Shown here: in pieces, positions 1-9,716 of the stretch
Numbering within the stretch: position 1 is the stretch's first letter
Layout of the letters: the number at the start of each line of letters is the position of its first letter
Source: Tetrapisispora phaffii CBS 4417
Taxonomy: Eukaryota > Ascomycota > Saccharomycetes > Saccharomycetales > Saccharomycetaceae
Length of the DNA stretch: 64,000 nucleotides
Reading direction: 5' to 3'
Assembly: GCF_000236905.1 (NCBI RefSeq)
Contig: NC_016522.1
Location: 868,001-932,000, forward strand
Position numbers and translations under genes: made by a program
The notes under the pieces: generated by a model
What the model saw: the letters and a program-made list of their open reading frames with translations, nothing else
Databases searched by the model: none
What the model was told of the DNA's origin: nothing

Positions 1-3000
1 GTAATTCAGGAAGAGTTAAAAGGTTAAAGAAGTTGGTTGATAATATTGTTAATGCAGAAGAGGACCCGTATATTGCTATGGAGAGTTTAAGAGAATTGTC
101 TGAACAGTTGTTAATGATGAATCAAATAGTTATTGATAGGGTTCTGCCTGTTGAAGAGTTGCTTGAAAGTTTGATTAACATTTTTAGAAACCCACTATTG
201 ATAGAACAATTAGAATTACAACTGATGGCAGGTCGTTGCTTGCATAGTTTATTTGAAGTCGATCCTGATTGTATGTCAATCGCTATTGAAAAGGATATTG
301 TGGTTACTTTACAATCAAAACTTGAAGAAATTAGTTACATTGATTTGGCAGAACAAGTATTGGAAACTTTAGAATATATTTCAAGAGTCCACTGCAAAGA
401 TATTTTGGAGGCCGGTAACTTATTGACGTACATACAATTCTTTGATTTTTTTACTATTCATGCACAAAGAAAAGCCATCTCCTGTATTGTCAATGCTTGC
501 AGTAAATTAGAAATTAAATACTTCCCAATAATTCAGGAAATCATGCCATTACTTCAAACAATTTTTTTGCAAAATGTTGATGATAATATTATGACAAAAT
601 TAATTAATATAATTTGTTGCATATGTGCTGGTTTGAATAAACATTTCAATTTTGATGAATTATTCACAATTGAAACCGCTAACAAAATAATATATTTAAT
701 TTCCTCATATGATTTGTCAGTTGATAATAAGGTTAAATGCATCGATATCCTTTCGATTTTCGTTATTAAGTCTGAAGCGATATCATTAGGGTTTCTAAAC
801 TCTAATAAGGCAGTTCCTATGGTACTTAAATGCATCGAAAATTATGAAAATAAGACCCATGCCAAAGACAATGAATCAGAAACAAAAGAAAATACCTTCT
901 TTAATGAAACTTTAATGTTTGTTCCTGATAATTTGTTAATATCGCTTTCCAGATTTTTAACTGTTTTGCTTCCAGAAGAACCTGATAATTCGTTGACCCA
1001 TGCAAACGCACTTTTAGATAAAAGCAAATTTAAGAAAGATGAATTACAAGACATGCTGTTAGAAATGATACCAATTTTAATTGGTATTTATATCAATACT
1101 GTAGATTACAGTATTAAATCTTACGCTTCATTAGCTCTTCTAAGATCTATTTGTCAATTGAATAGTGCAAGTTTAGAAGCTGTCAAAGAAAAAATTGTTT
1201 TGCTTTTTGAGCCATCATTTTTCAAAATGCTTGAAAATAATATACATCTCACAAACAATAAACTGGAAACATATATATCTCTAGAACTATTAACAATATT
1301 AGTTGTTCTATTCTCAGATTTTGAAGCAATATTTATGGATACTATTAAAAAAGAAGGTATTCTTGATTATATTAAGTCATTATATTATAAAATTGAGCTC
1401 TTAGATGTCAAGGAGATAAACCAAATGGATGTCGATAGTGAAAATGAAACAAATAATGCAAGGGACGAGTTTAACAATGATAGTGATAATGATAGTGCCA
1501 TACAGCATAGTTATGATGAAATGAATGTTCCAGATTTTGTCAAACCTAAACTAATCAAATTTGATATTTTTAGATATGAAACTCAAGCTCAAATGACAAC
1601 TAGAGTTTTAAATATGTCTAACTTTCTATACCAAAAAGTGAAATCAGTATCTGTTGTAGAAAACGATAAAATATCTGCTATTAAAAATGTTTTAAATAAA
1701 TTAAAACAATATGATATTCAAAATTATAGCTATAATGACTGGGTTGACATATGGACACTTTTGAAATCCACAATGTTCAAAAATGGAAGCAATATTTCTA
1801 GTTATGAACTTACAACATCAGGGCTGCTGAAAACTTTGGTTGAAGTATTATCCAGTTCGGATATGCATATTAAGAGATTTTTTCTCGAAGTTTTTGAATC
1901 TAAATTAGAAGAGTTAGTTTCTATTTTACAGTCAGCTCTGTCAAAGTTAGAGGATATTTCAATTTTAGAATCTGGTCTGCAAGGCGATGAAGGTGGCATT
2001 TCATCATTAAGTAAAGAAGTGGAAGTTCAATTAGTTTATAAATCGGACGGTGTAAAGGATAACATACCAATTAATTTAAGGTCAGTCAAAGTATCTATAC
2101 ATTCGATTGCATCGTTAAAAATGCTGAATGATTTTTTAAAACATAAAGTTGCACAGTCGATGTTTCTAACCTCGTTATTACCTGGTTTTAAGAATGAAAC
2201 TACTAATTCCGAAAATGCCATGGCAAGTCTTAAAAATATTGACTTTAAATTTTCTATTGGTGAGAACAAATTCAGTTCAAACGAAACTATTTTTGGAGCC
2301 ATTTATAGGCATTGGACGGAAACACATAATGAGACTAATTTAAATTCAATGTGGCTGGAGGTGCCAACTATCTACTATGAAAAGGTAGAGGAAGATGATG
2401 ATGATGAAACAGAAATGTTGAATAATATAAGTAATAATATCAAACCTAAATTTGATGGTTCTCTTGTTGAAGATTTGTTGGAATTTTTGAAAATTTTGAA
2501 GGACTCAAAATTGCCTAATGAGTTATTCATTAATTCCAAAATAAGTGGGAAATTATCAAGACAATTAGATGAACCTTTAATAGTTGCTAGTGGTGTACTA
2601 CCAAGTTGGGTTCTTCAGTTAACTAAGAATTACCATTTTTTATTTCCATTTGACATTAGGATGTTTTACCTACAATGTTCTTCTTTTGGCTATGGAAGAT
2701 TAATTGAAAGATGGTTGTTCAGAAGTGGTAGAATGAAAGATCAAAGTAGCGACAATCCATTACAACAATTAGGTACTCTAACAAAAAATAAAGTTAAATT
2801 ATCTAGGGATAACTTGTTTGCCAGTGGTTTAAAAACTATAGATAAGTATGGATCTAATAGAAATACTTTAGAAATTGAGTACATAGATGAGGAGGGTACC
2901 GGTTTAGGGCCTACCTTGGAATTTTATGCGTCTATGTCGTTGGAATTTGCAAAACCTTTGTTAGATATTTGGTTATGTGATGAGGAAGTGGGAAATACTG

Positions 3001-3926
3001 ATACTAAGTTTATTGAACAAGAACTATTTCCAAAGCCATTGAGTACATGCTCAGATGCGAATAAAACTATAGAACTTTTTAGGATTTTAGGTAAATTTAT
3101 TGCGAAATCCATGTTGGATGGAAGAATTGTAGATTTTAGGTTTAAGGAAGTCTTTTTTCAGTTGTTACATGAGCGAATAGTAGCTGATGATACAAAAAAT
3201 TCTTCAAGAAAACAGATATTGTATTCTCTAGATATTTTATCATTAGTGGATACAAATTTATCTCAATCATTAAAATATCTTTATAATAACATGTCTGATA
3301 ATGACATCATAAAAGGTTTAGATCTAAATTTTGTGTTACCAGGTAAACAAATAGTGGAAATTATCGATGGTGGCAATAACATATTAGTCACGAGCGATAA
3401 TGTGGAAAAGTATATCACTGGTGTTATCGACCAAATGTTATATACAGGTATCGAAAAACAACTAGATGCATTTATAAAAGGTTTTTCGGAATGCTTTCCT
3501 TATAAAAATTTGCTAATTTTAACACCGAAAGAATTAGTAGAGTTATTTGGGAAAGAAGAAGAAGATTGGTCAGAAAGTACATTGTATTCTTCTATCAAAG
3601 CAGAACATGGATATACTATGGATTCACAAACAGTTCATGATTTAATAAACATTCTGAAATATTTTAACATCAACCAGAGGAGGCTATTTTCGCAATTCTT
3701 AACAGGTTCTCCAAAGTTACCAATTGGTGGTTTCAAGTGTTTAAAACCTAAACTCACAGTTGTTTTGAAAACTCCTGAAGATAATTTAACTCCAGACCAA
3801 GTCCTTCCAAGTGTTATGACTTGTGCAAATTATTTGAAACTTCCAAAATACTCGAGCAAAGAAATATTGAAGTCAAGGATTGACCAGGCGATGAGAGAAG
3901 GTTCCGGTGCATTTTTGCTGTCTTAA
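1..3926 (+). CDS. UFD4: UFD4, HECT-type E3 ubiquitin ligase (5' partial)
   Basis: Ubiquitin ligase of the ubiquitin-fusion degradation and N-degron pathways, acting in cytosol and nucleus with proteasomal turnover. The reading frame is open from base 3, so the start lies upstream of the window. About 1307 residues are visible, against roughly 1480 in S. cerevisiae, so close to 180 N-terminal residues are missing. The N-terminal half is helical and repeat-like (armadillo/HEAT type). The C-terminal ~350 residues form a HECT domain, with a conserved EYIDEEGTGLGPTLEFY stretch. Near the end, VMTCANYLKLPKYSS holds the thioester cysteine, and the protein ends in the HECT-typical hydrophobic tail AFLLS. 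An acidic, Asn/Asp-rich linker lies near 1420-1510. The gene converges on CUE2 with about 160 bp between stops. The assignment is very secure; only the start is unseen. Confidence 0.97.
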   Translation, partial: NSGRVKRLKKLVDNIVNAEEDPYIAMESLRELSEQLLMMNQIVIDRVLPVEELLESLINIFRNPLLIEQLELQLMAGRCLHSLFEVDPDCMSIAIEKDIVVTLQSKLEEISYIDLAEQVLETLEYISRVHCKDILEAGNLLTYIQFFDFFTIHAQRKAISCIVNACSKLEIKYFPIIQEIMPLLQTIFLQNVDDNIMTKLINIICCICAGLNKHFNFDELFTIETANKIIYLISSYDLSVDNKVKCIDILSIFVIKSEAISLGFLNSNKAVPMVLKCIENYENKTHAKDNESETKENTFFNETLMFVPDNLLISLSRFLTVLLPEEPDNSLTHANALLDKSKFKKDELQDMLLEMIPILIGIYINTVDYSIKSYASLALLRSICQLNSASLEAVKEKIVLLFEPSFFKMLENNIHLTNNKLETYISLELLTILVVLFSDFEAIFMDTIKKEGILDYIKSLYYKIELLDVKEINQMDVDSENETNNARDEFNNDSDNDSAIQHSYDEMNVPDFVKPKLIKFDIFRYETQAQMTTRVLNMSNFLYQKVKSVSVVENDKISAIKNVLNKLKQYDIQNYSYNDWVDIWTLLKSTMFKNGSNISSYELTTSGLLKTLVEVLSSSDMHIKRFFLEVFESKLEELVSILQSALSKLEDISILESGLQGDEGGISSLSKEVEVQLVYKSDGVKDNIPINLRSVKVSIHSIASLKMLNDFLKHKVAQSMFLTSLLPGFKNETTNSENAMASLKNIDFKFSIGENKFSSNETIFGAIYRHWTETHNETNLNSMWLEVPTIYYEKVEEDDDDETEMLNNISNNIKPKFDGSLVEDLLEFLKILKDSKLPNELFINSKISGKLSRQLDEPLIVASGVLPSWVLQLTKNYHFLFPFDIRMFYLQCSSFGYGRLIERWLFRSGRMKDQSSDNPLQQLGTLTKNKVKLSRDNLFASGLKTIDKYGSNRNTLEIEYIDEEGTGLGPTLEFYASMSLEFAKPLLDIWLCDEEVGNTDTKFIEQELFPKPLSTCSDANKTIELFRILGKFIAKSMLDGRIVDFRFKEVFFQLLHERIVADDTKNSSRKQILYSLDILSLVDTNLSQSLKYLYNNMSDNDIIKGLDLNFVLPGKQIVEIIDGGNNILVTSDNVEKYITGVIDQMLYTGIEKQLDAFIKGFSECFPYKNLLILTPKELVELFGKEEEDWSESTLYSSIKAEHGYTMDSQTVHDLINILKYFNINQRRLFSQFLTGSPKLPIGGFKCLKPKLTVVLKTPEDNLTPDQVLPSVMTCANYLKLPKYSSKEILKSRIDQAMREGSGAFLLS

Positions 3927-4084
3927 CTTCAACTCACTTCTGTCAATGGGCCGGTGATGTTTAGTTACAACAGTAAGATTTTTATTTTATAAATTTGTGA
4001 ATATTATAATAATATAAACTAATATGCATATAATACAACAAACAGTTGGTTGCAAAATAACTATTAAAGTTTATTTAAAGGCTA

Positions 4085-5509
4085 CTAAATTCGATTAGCT
4101 ACAGTGCTAGCTTTTCCTTCAACAATGAAATATGACCCTTCTTCTAAAAATATAAATCCCTGGTCAACAAGATATTTTTTAACCTTAATTCTAACTTGAG
4201 ATATACCGTTGGCACTATGAATGCCTCTACCTGTGATAACTTGAAGAGGTTTAACATTCATGACTTTAGATGTTGAAAGCTTCTGAACTGCCACCTCTCT
4301 TTCATCCATCTCGCTACTCCACCAAATATTTAAACTGTGTTGTAACGTTAATATTGCTTCGTTTGGCAAGAATCCATGAAAATCCAATCTATAGTTCTCG
4401 AATAAATGGTCCACCATTTCACTAGCTAAATTAAAGTTAGACGTATTAACAAATCCTTTTTTTTGCAAGGAGGATTTTGGAAGCAACTTATTTTGGGTCG
4501 ACTTTGAGCTTATGTTACTTTTCTTACCTTGTGGAGATCTAAGTATCTCTTTTGAATTAAAAGTAAGCACTACGCTATTTTGAAGAGTTTCTAAATCTTT
4601 GTAATTGTTTTGTATAAATAATAATGCTAATGCCACGGTCTTTTCTATATCACCCTTGTAAAAAATAAAAAACTGATAGATGGTATGTCTATTGAGACTA
4701 CCGATACAGGAATTATTTCTAATTAAATCATTCACTAGTTCATCATCAATCATACTAGCAGTAGATATGGGATCAGTTTCCTCTGAATTGATCGGGAGAC
4801 CATCATTCAACAGAGAATACATATTCTGATTTTTATCTCCCCTTTTAAAATGTGCTAAAGAATTATTTGTCTGAACTTTGCCTCCCATGATCTTACCATT
4901 GAACTTGTTTTTTCTTAGCTCTTTTAAGTTTCCCTTTAGATTACTTGAAGAAGGATTTTTTACTGCTTCTATTGGATTTAATGTTGATTGGATAATATCC
5001 AAAATGGCTAACAGAAAATTACATGCATTTTTGTAGTAAAAATGTGATGCAGTCTCTTTAGAAACAAATGTATACTTTACAATTTCATTAGTATATTGAT
5101 CTTTGGATACCCAAGCAGTATTATCCAATATTTTTTTTTGATTTTGGTCTTCAACGATGCTATTTTGCAATTTCCTCTGATCTTGAATATCTTGAGAATG
5201 TATGTGCTCAAGATTTAATAATTCTGGGATAATATCATATTTCCCATTACTGTCTTTCAACAATTTTTCAATTTCAACTTTTTCAATACTGGGAAATATT
5301 TTACTTAATCTATCAAGTTCACTTTCTAATTCATCATTTACAATATTAACATCTTGTAAAGTATCCGATTTATCACTTAAAATCATGGATGAAGCAAGTT
5401 CTATGTCATTATTACTGCCTTCCAGTGCCTTCTTAATAGTTGCAATGCTATGGTCTCGGAATATGGACTTCAATAATTCTATTGGAGATATTGTATCATT
5501 ATCCTCCAT
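4085..5509 (-). CDS. CUE2: CUE2, Smr-domain endonuclease of No-Go mRNA decay
   Basis: Endonuclease that cleaves mRNA at collided ribosomes during No-Go decay (known for the yeast family). The 474-residue protein has two CUE-type ubiquitin-binding helical bundles near the N-terminus, about residues 8-50 and 80-125. A helical, poorly conserved middle follows. The C-terminal Smr domain covers about the last 105 residues. It carries the LDFHGF motif near residue 373 (the D-x-H pair) and the ITGRGIHS loop with its conserved Arg near residue 429, which are the residues reported as catalytic in S. cerevisiae Cue2. Length is close to the S. cerevisiae protein (443). The ATG at 5509 is the first in frame. 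It converges with UFD4. Confidence 0.95.
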   Translation of the reverse strand: MEDNDTISPIELLKSIFRDHSIATIKKALEGSNNDIELASSMILSDKSDTLQDVNIVNDELESELDRLSKIFPSIEKVEIEKLLKDSNGKYDIIPELLNLEHIHSQDIQDQRKLQNSIVEDQNQKKILDNTAWVSKDQYTNEIVKYTFVSKETASHFYYKNACNFLLAILDIIQSTLNPIEAVKNPSSSNLKGNLKELRKNKFNGKIMGGKVQTNNSLAHFKRGDKNQNMYSLLNDGLPINSEETDPISTASMIDDELVNDLIRNNSCIGSLNRHTIYQFFIFYKGDIEKTVALALLFIQNNYKDLETLQNSVVLTFNSKEILRSPQGKKSNISSKSTQNKLLPKSSLQKKGFVNTSNFNLASEMVDHLFENYRLDFHGFLPNEAILTLQHSLNIWWSSEMDEREVAVQKLSTSKVMNVKPLQVITGRGIHSANGISQVRIKVKKYLVDQGFIFLEEGSYFIVEGKASTVANRI

Positions 5510-5773
5510 GTCGTTAACCTTTCGATATTTTTTGTTATTTCATATGATTATTTTTTCAATAATCCTCAAATTTGTTCTAAATAAAAATGTTATTGTACCT
5601 TCCTAGTAATGTTTTGACAACAGGCACGTACGAAATTGACTTATTCATAATTAACTTTTCGATGTTGACATTGAATATTGATATATTATACGTCGAAGTC
5701 TATTCAGTTCATCTTAAATTGTTTTAGAGAGAGCTTGCAGAAAACTTACTTTTAAAACATTTATTACATTACT

Positions 5774-5779
5774 AAAAAA
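5774..5779 (-). terminator. RNA polymerase III terminator of tRNA-Val
   Basis: Six A on the plus strand read as T6 on the minus strand, 17 bases downstream of the tRNA-Val 3' end. A run of T on the non-template strand is the usual Pol III stop. Confidence 0.75.
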
Positions 5780-5796
5780 CAATGTTAATAAATTAA

Positions 5797-5870
5797 TGAT
5801 TTCGCCCAGGATCGAACTGGGGACGTTCTGCGTGTTAAGCAGATGCCATAACCGACTAGACCACGAAACC
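5797..5870 (-). tRNA. tRNA-Val (anticodon AAC)
   Basis: On the minus strand the 74-nt sequence folds as a cloverleaf. The acceptor GGTTTCG pairs with CGAAATC (one G-U) and is followed by discriminator A. The anticodon loop reads CTTAACA, giving AAC. The T-arm contains the B box GTTCGATCC. The gene has no intron and no encoded CCA. It matches the cytosolic yeast tRNA-Val(AAC) that I recognise. A solo LTR lies about 150 bp upstream, and the 5' flank begins directly with a short tandem repeat. Confidence 0.98.
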
Positions 5871-5931
5871 AGCTAATTTGTTTTTAGCTAATTTGTTTTT
5901 TAGCTAATTTGTTTTTTAGCTAATTTTTAGC
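5871..5931. repeat. 15-16 bp tandem repeat abutting tRNA-Val
   Basis: AGCTAATTTGTTTTT(T) occurs three times in a row (5871-5885, 5886-5901, 5902-5917). A shortened unit, AGCTAATTTTT, and a final AGC follow. The first unit starts at the base next to the tRNA 5' end. The copies differ mainly in T-run length, which suggests slippage growth. Confidence 0.95.
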
Positions 5932-6022
5932 TTAACTTAGCGTTATGATATAATAATTGCTCTATACTTGCGAAACCGTAACTATCATGAATATCAAGAA
6001 TACTTAAGTCCTAAAAGATAAC

Positions 6023-6535
6023 TGTCAGAATTATTGTAGTGTATGTGACAGAACTAAGTGTTTATGACACTTTGAGTCCAGAACTAATAGATCACTTACT
6101 AATGGAAAGAAGGTCTAGAACAATCTTCCAAGTGGTAGGTGAAAATTTCTCACTACAATGTAAATGGCTACGTGATAAACACAGATGTACAATACAGCAC
6201 TAAAGAGCCTAGGAGGATGAATGAACACGTACACATGTTCATTCAACTGTCAGATTAACTCATATATAAGGAGGGCATCTAACTCTATATAGAATAGTTT
6301 AATTACACTAATAAAAGATCAATCGATATTTAACTATAAAGAAGATGGACTATACTAGAGCAACTGAAGTGGCTAATGACACTAACTTAGATGTTGGAAC
6401 TACCCAACATAAGCTTGTTACTCCACAAATCGATTATTTAACTATAAAGAAGATGGACTATACTAGAGCAACTGAAGTGACTAATGACACTAACTTAGAT
6501 GTTGGAACTACCCAACATAAGCTTGTTACTCCACA
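6023..6535 (+). mobile_element. Solo LTR of a Ty1/copia-like retrotransposon, with duplicated 3' end
   Basis: The element starts TGTCAG and ends CTCCACA (TG...CA termini). It is flanked by identical 5-bp direct repeats ATAAC at 6018-6022 and 6536-6540, a classic target-site duplication. A second copy at 62793-63197 aligns along its whole length. The first LTR terminus is at 6427, giving 405 bp, exactly the length of the other copy. The last 107-108 bp are then repeated (6428-6535). A TATATAAG box lies at 6263-6270. An ATG at 6345 opens a 64-codon frame, because the duplication happens to stay in frame. As in Ty1, the LTR probably contains the start of the gag gene. No internal retrotransposon sequence remains. 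It sits about 150 bp upstream of tRNA-Val, as expected for Pol III-directed insertion. Confidence 0.88.
6321..6535 (+). repeat. Tandem duplication of the LTR 3' end (107 + 108 bp)
   Basis: Unit 1 is 6321-6427 and unit 2 is 6428-6535. They are nearly identical, with one inserted T upstream of the second ATG and one A/G substitution in the coding part. Each unit begins AATCGAT and ends CTCCACA. ATG codons at 6345 and 6453 are 108 bases apart, so the second copy continues the same frame for 64 codons in total. Confidence 0.95.
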
Positions 6536-6540
6536 ATAAC

Positions 6541-8702
6541 ATTGTATAATAGTTTTTTAGCAGTATTTATATATTCTGTAGTTTATGTTAAAGGAACCAA
6601 TCATGCTCAATAGTTGAATTCATTGCTTTAATATATTAAAATGTAGTTAAATTATATACTAGATATTTAGATTAATCTCTCTGGTCTCTTGGACTTGGAT
6701 CAATGAATTATTTACCATTGATTACCGGGGTTCATATATACATAATATTTCAATCTACCGTTCTGTCTAACGAGACGACGTCGTCGAGTTGAGCACGTAT
6801 GGCAGACTGATGGTTCTACAGTACTATTTATGCATTAGAAATTCTGCTATTACATTCTTGCAGGCACTATTGTTTCAGGTTGGCAACAATAATCTCCTAA
6901 AGAGGTAATATCTGGTATCGTATAGTCACTTATACGACCAGTGACATTTCCAACAAATCAGATCATTATATAAAATGGTCAGAACTCCATACCAGCAAAT
7001 TGAGAACTAACGGACAAAACAATCACACAGTAGGCAACAATTAAATTGATAGAGGCACTGGATTTACTTTTGATTCCTCGCAAACAAGAATGGTTAGATG
7101 ATGATAAAACAAGAACTCTTAATTAAGAAATCTATTACAGAATTTGAAATATAATTGAGGGTATGTTCATATAGTTATATACTACTATATCAAATCAGCA
7201 GATGGAACCTTGAAAAAAATTGAAGCTAAAAGTCTAAATAGTAACATAGTTTATAGTTTATAGTTTAATATCCTACCAATTTCGTAGATCTAGAAATAAT
7301 GATTCAATAAAAATGAGAACAAGAAAACACAGAACTTGGATATATAGATACATATAATATAGATTACCTTATAAATTACAACAAATGGTTGCCCTTGTAG
7401 AAACTAGCTCAATATGAAAATTATATAGTTTATACAGTTTATTTTCAGTTATAAGATGCATAATATCGTGTTCATATGTTTTTGAATATTTCAGAATATT
7501 TTTATATTAAATATTGGGTTAAAAAGTGGAGGTAAAACGAAAAGACACATGTCAATTCATGGTCAACTATCGTAATCTTGCAAAGGTCTTAGAAATATTA
7601 ACTACATAGGATTTACTAAACAGAATATATTACAATACAGAAAGACATGGTCATAAATATATACTATTTTGTAGAAAATTCTGTGTAGAAGCAGATACCA
7701 TCTCGATGGAGTTTTTAACATTATAATAAAGTGAATAGATTCATTGGTAGTCTTTAAATATTCGTTCTGCATTATCTCTTAAAACGTGTTATTGGGTAAA
7801 TAATTCGATCCATTGGCTAATATTCCACAAGCAAAATATATGCCTTTTTAGAACTACATGATTCATAAACTTCTTTGGTTCAGTAGATAGTAAAATTACA
7901 GTTACTATCAACATCAGATATTTGTGATTTGTAATAAAGTCTTGATAATATATTATCACTATAACTACTCATGAAAGACAAGTTTGTTTCTATTTTTTTC
8001 ATATTTTTTATTTTAACCTTCAGCCCATTGAGCTGAATGTAACATAGCTTAGGGTGAAGTAGGGTATTGATTATATCCCAACTATCTTTGAAATACTAAT
8101 GCATCATGATTAATACATATATCCAAGTCAAGCAGTTGGAATACTGTGGTAATCCTAATTGTAGAAACGGTTTATTCAAAATATACAGAGCTGAGTTTTC
8201 TCAGTATAGTTTGTGAGGCTGTGAAGCACGGACTTGTTCATATATAAATCATCCTCACTTTTTAAAATAAAGAAAAAACAATCAATATTCAACAGTTGAT
8301 TAGCTGACATATATCTCAGGAGCTGCAGTGTCATTTAAATTGACTTTAATTACAAATTATGCTCAATCTGATTTAATTAAAAACTATTTTACTTCTTCGA
8401 AAACTTTATCCTTTTTCCACTAAATAGTAGTATAAATGATAACATTCCTGCCTAAAATTAAGATCAACACAAAAAATAGTTACTCCAATCAATCGCATCG
8501 TCTCCTTTCCCAACTAAAACCTCATTAAATTACAAACCGATCATATTTCACAAAATCCCATGGTAGAGATATAGATTAATTTCGTAATCAAATTTATGAT
8601 GCAAATAATATTACTATTTGGTAAAGCTATTTACTATTCAACATAATAGTAATGCTTTAAATTAATGTAGGGAAATGGACACTTTATAAATTAATGGTTT
8701 TT
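6541..8702. other. 2.2-kb gene-free AT-rich interval
   Basis: No open frame of useful length and no tRNA or snoRNA signature was found on either strand. The stretch is rich in stops and A/T runs. It holds one 12-bp palindrome, GACGACGTCGTC, near 6774-6785. With an LTR next to it, it could be decayed mobile-element DNA, but I could not show homology to any retroelement domain. Confidence 0.6.
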
Positions 8703-9347
8703 TTAACTGTCAAGAATTGCAATTTTTTCTCTTTTCGAGTCTGGCATTTCATTTAATTTCTCCTCAATATTGTTATTCTCCTTTAAGTTTGCAACGTTTA
8801 CAATAGAAGGGAGTCTCTCTACTTCTTTTGCAGATGGGTTAACTTCTTGCTCTAAATGCTCCAATTCCTTATCCACTTCATCCTCATAGTTGTTTATACC
8901 TACAATAGAAGTAGATAAAACGTTATCAATCTCATTTTGGTAGTCTATTTGGTTTTGTACATCATCCATGAGGTTATTGACATCGCCAAATTCTCTATTC
9001 ATTTTTTTTAATATTTCGTTACCGGATTTTAATCCATCTACAAACCGTTTCTCTATTATTTTGAATTCTATATTTGATACCATATTTTCCAAATTTGTTA
9101 ATTGATCAGAAGCTTTCTGCACTAAATCTTCCTGATAATGGATTCTTTTTAATAGAAAACGTATTTTTGTATTTTGTTTGTAATCAACAGGATTCTCCTT
9201 TATAAGAACTTTCAATGTTTGTCGTTCATCGTTAATAAGTTGCTCTGTTCTTTTTGTGAATTTATGAATATTATCCTTTGATCTTTTTAATTCCAGAATA
9301 GCTTTATCAGTTTGAGTGATCTGTGGCCTGCTCCCTTTTTGCCCCAT
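8703..9347 (-). CDS. VPS20: VPS20, ESCRT-III subunit
   Basis: ESCRT-III subunit that links ESCRT-II to Snf7 polymerisation during multivesicular-body sorting at the endosome. The protein has 214 residues, against 221 in S. cerevisiae. It starts MGQKGSR, the N-myristoylation signal typical of Vps20/CHMP6. The helical core contains conserved segments such as RFLLKRIHYQEDLVQKASDQ and NEILKKMNREFGDVNNLMDD. The C-terminus is acidic and variable. It lies directly 3' of CTF18 on the same strand, the same order as in S. cerevisiae (YMR077C-YMR078C). Confidence 0.97.
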   Translation of the reverse strand: MGQKGSRPQITQTDKAILELKRSKDNIHKFTKRTEQLINDERQTLKVLIKENPVDYKQNTKIRFLLKRIHYQEDLVQKASDQLTNLENMVSNIEFKIIEKRFVDGLKSGNEILKKMNREFGDVNNLMDDVQNQIDYQNEIDNVLSTSIVGINNYEDEVDKELEHLEQEVNPSAKEVERLPSIVNVANLKENNNIEEKLNEMPDSKREKIAILDS

Positions 9348-9716
9348 TTAGTGTCTTTGAATATATGATCAGGAAAAAATGGAATTAGTTCTTTCGTTTT
9401 TGTATATTAATATTGTGAATTGCGGAATAAACAATTCTTGAAATCAGTTTACTTTATCTTAAGACTTAAATAAAGTTAATTGATTGATTATCTTGATTTC
9501 TCTCTTTTAAAAAATACGAAACGAGACTGTCGCATAGATGCCGCCTAACGACGCAGTGGAGAAAGTCAGTGCAACAAGGAACAAAAATTTGTGCATATTG
9601 ATTAAAACAATGTTCAAATAAAATATATTTAACAAAAGTATGAATGTTAGATACTATATGTTATTAATTAAAAAAATCTAAATTGTTATTATAGTATATA
9701 ATCCCCTATATCATGT
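9348..9716. other. Intergenic region, CTF18 3' end / VPS20 promoter
   Basis: A 369-bp AT-rich stretch between two minus-strand genes. It must carry the VPS20 promoter. I see no recognisable factor site or RNA gene. Confidence 0.6.

Noticed and set aside
7533..7600. Possible gypsy-type reverse-transcriptase block (VNYRNL)
   Set aside because: The match is short and needs a gap. No neighbouring RT, RNase H or integrase motif is present on either side.
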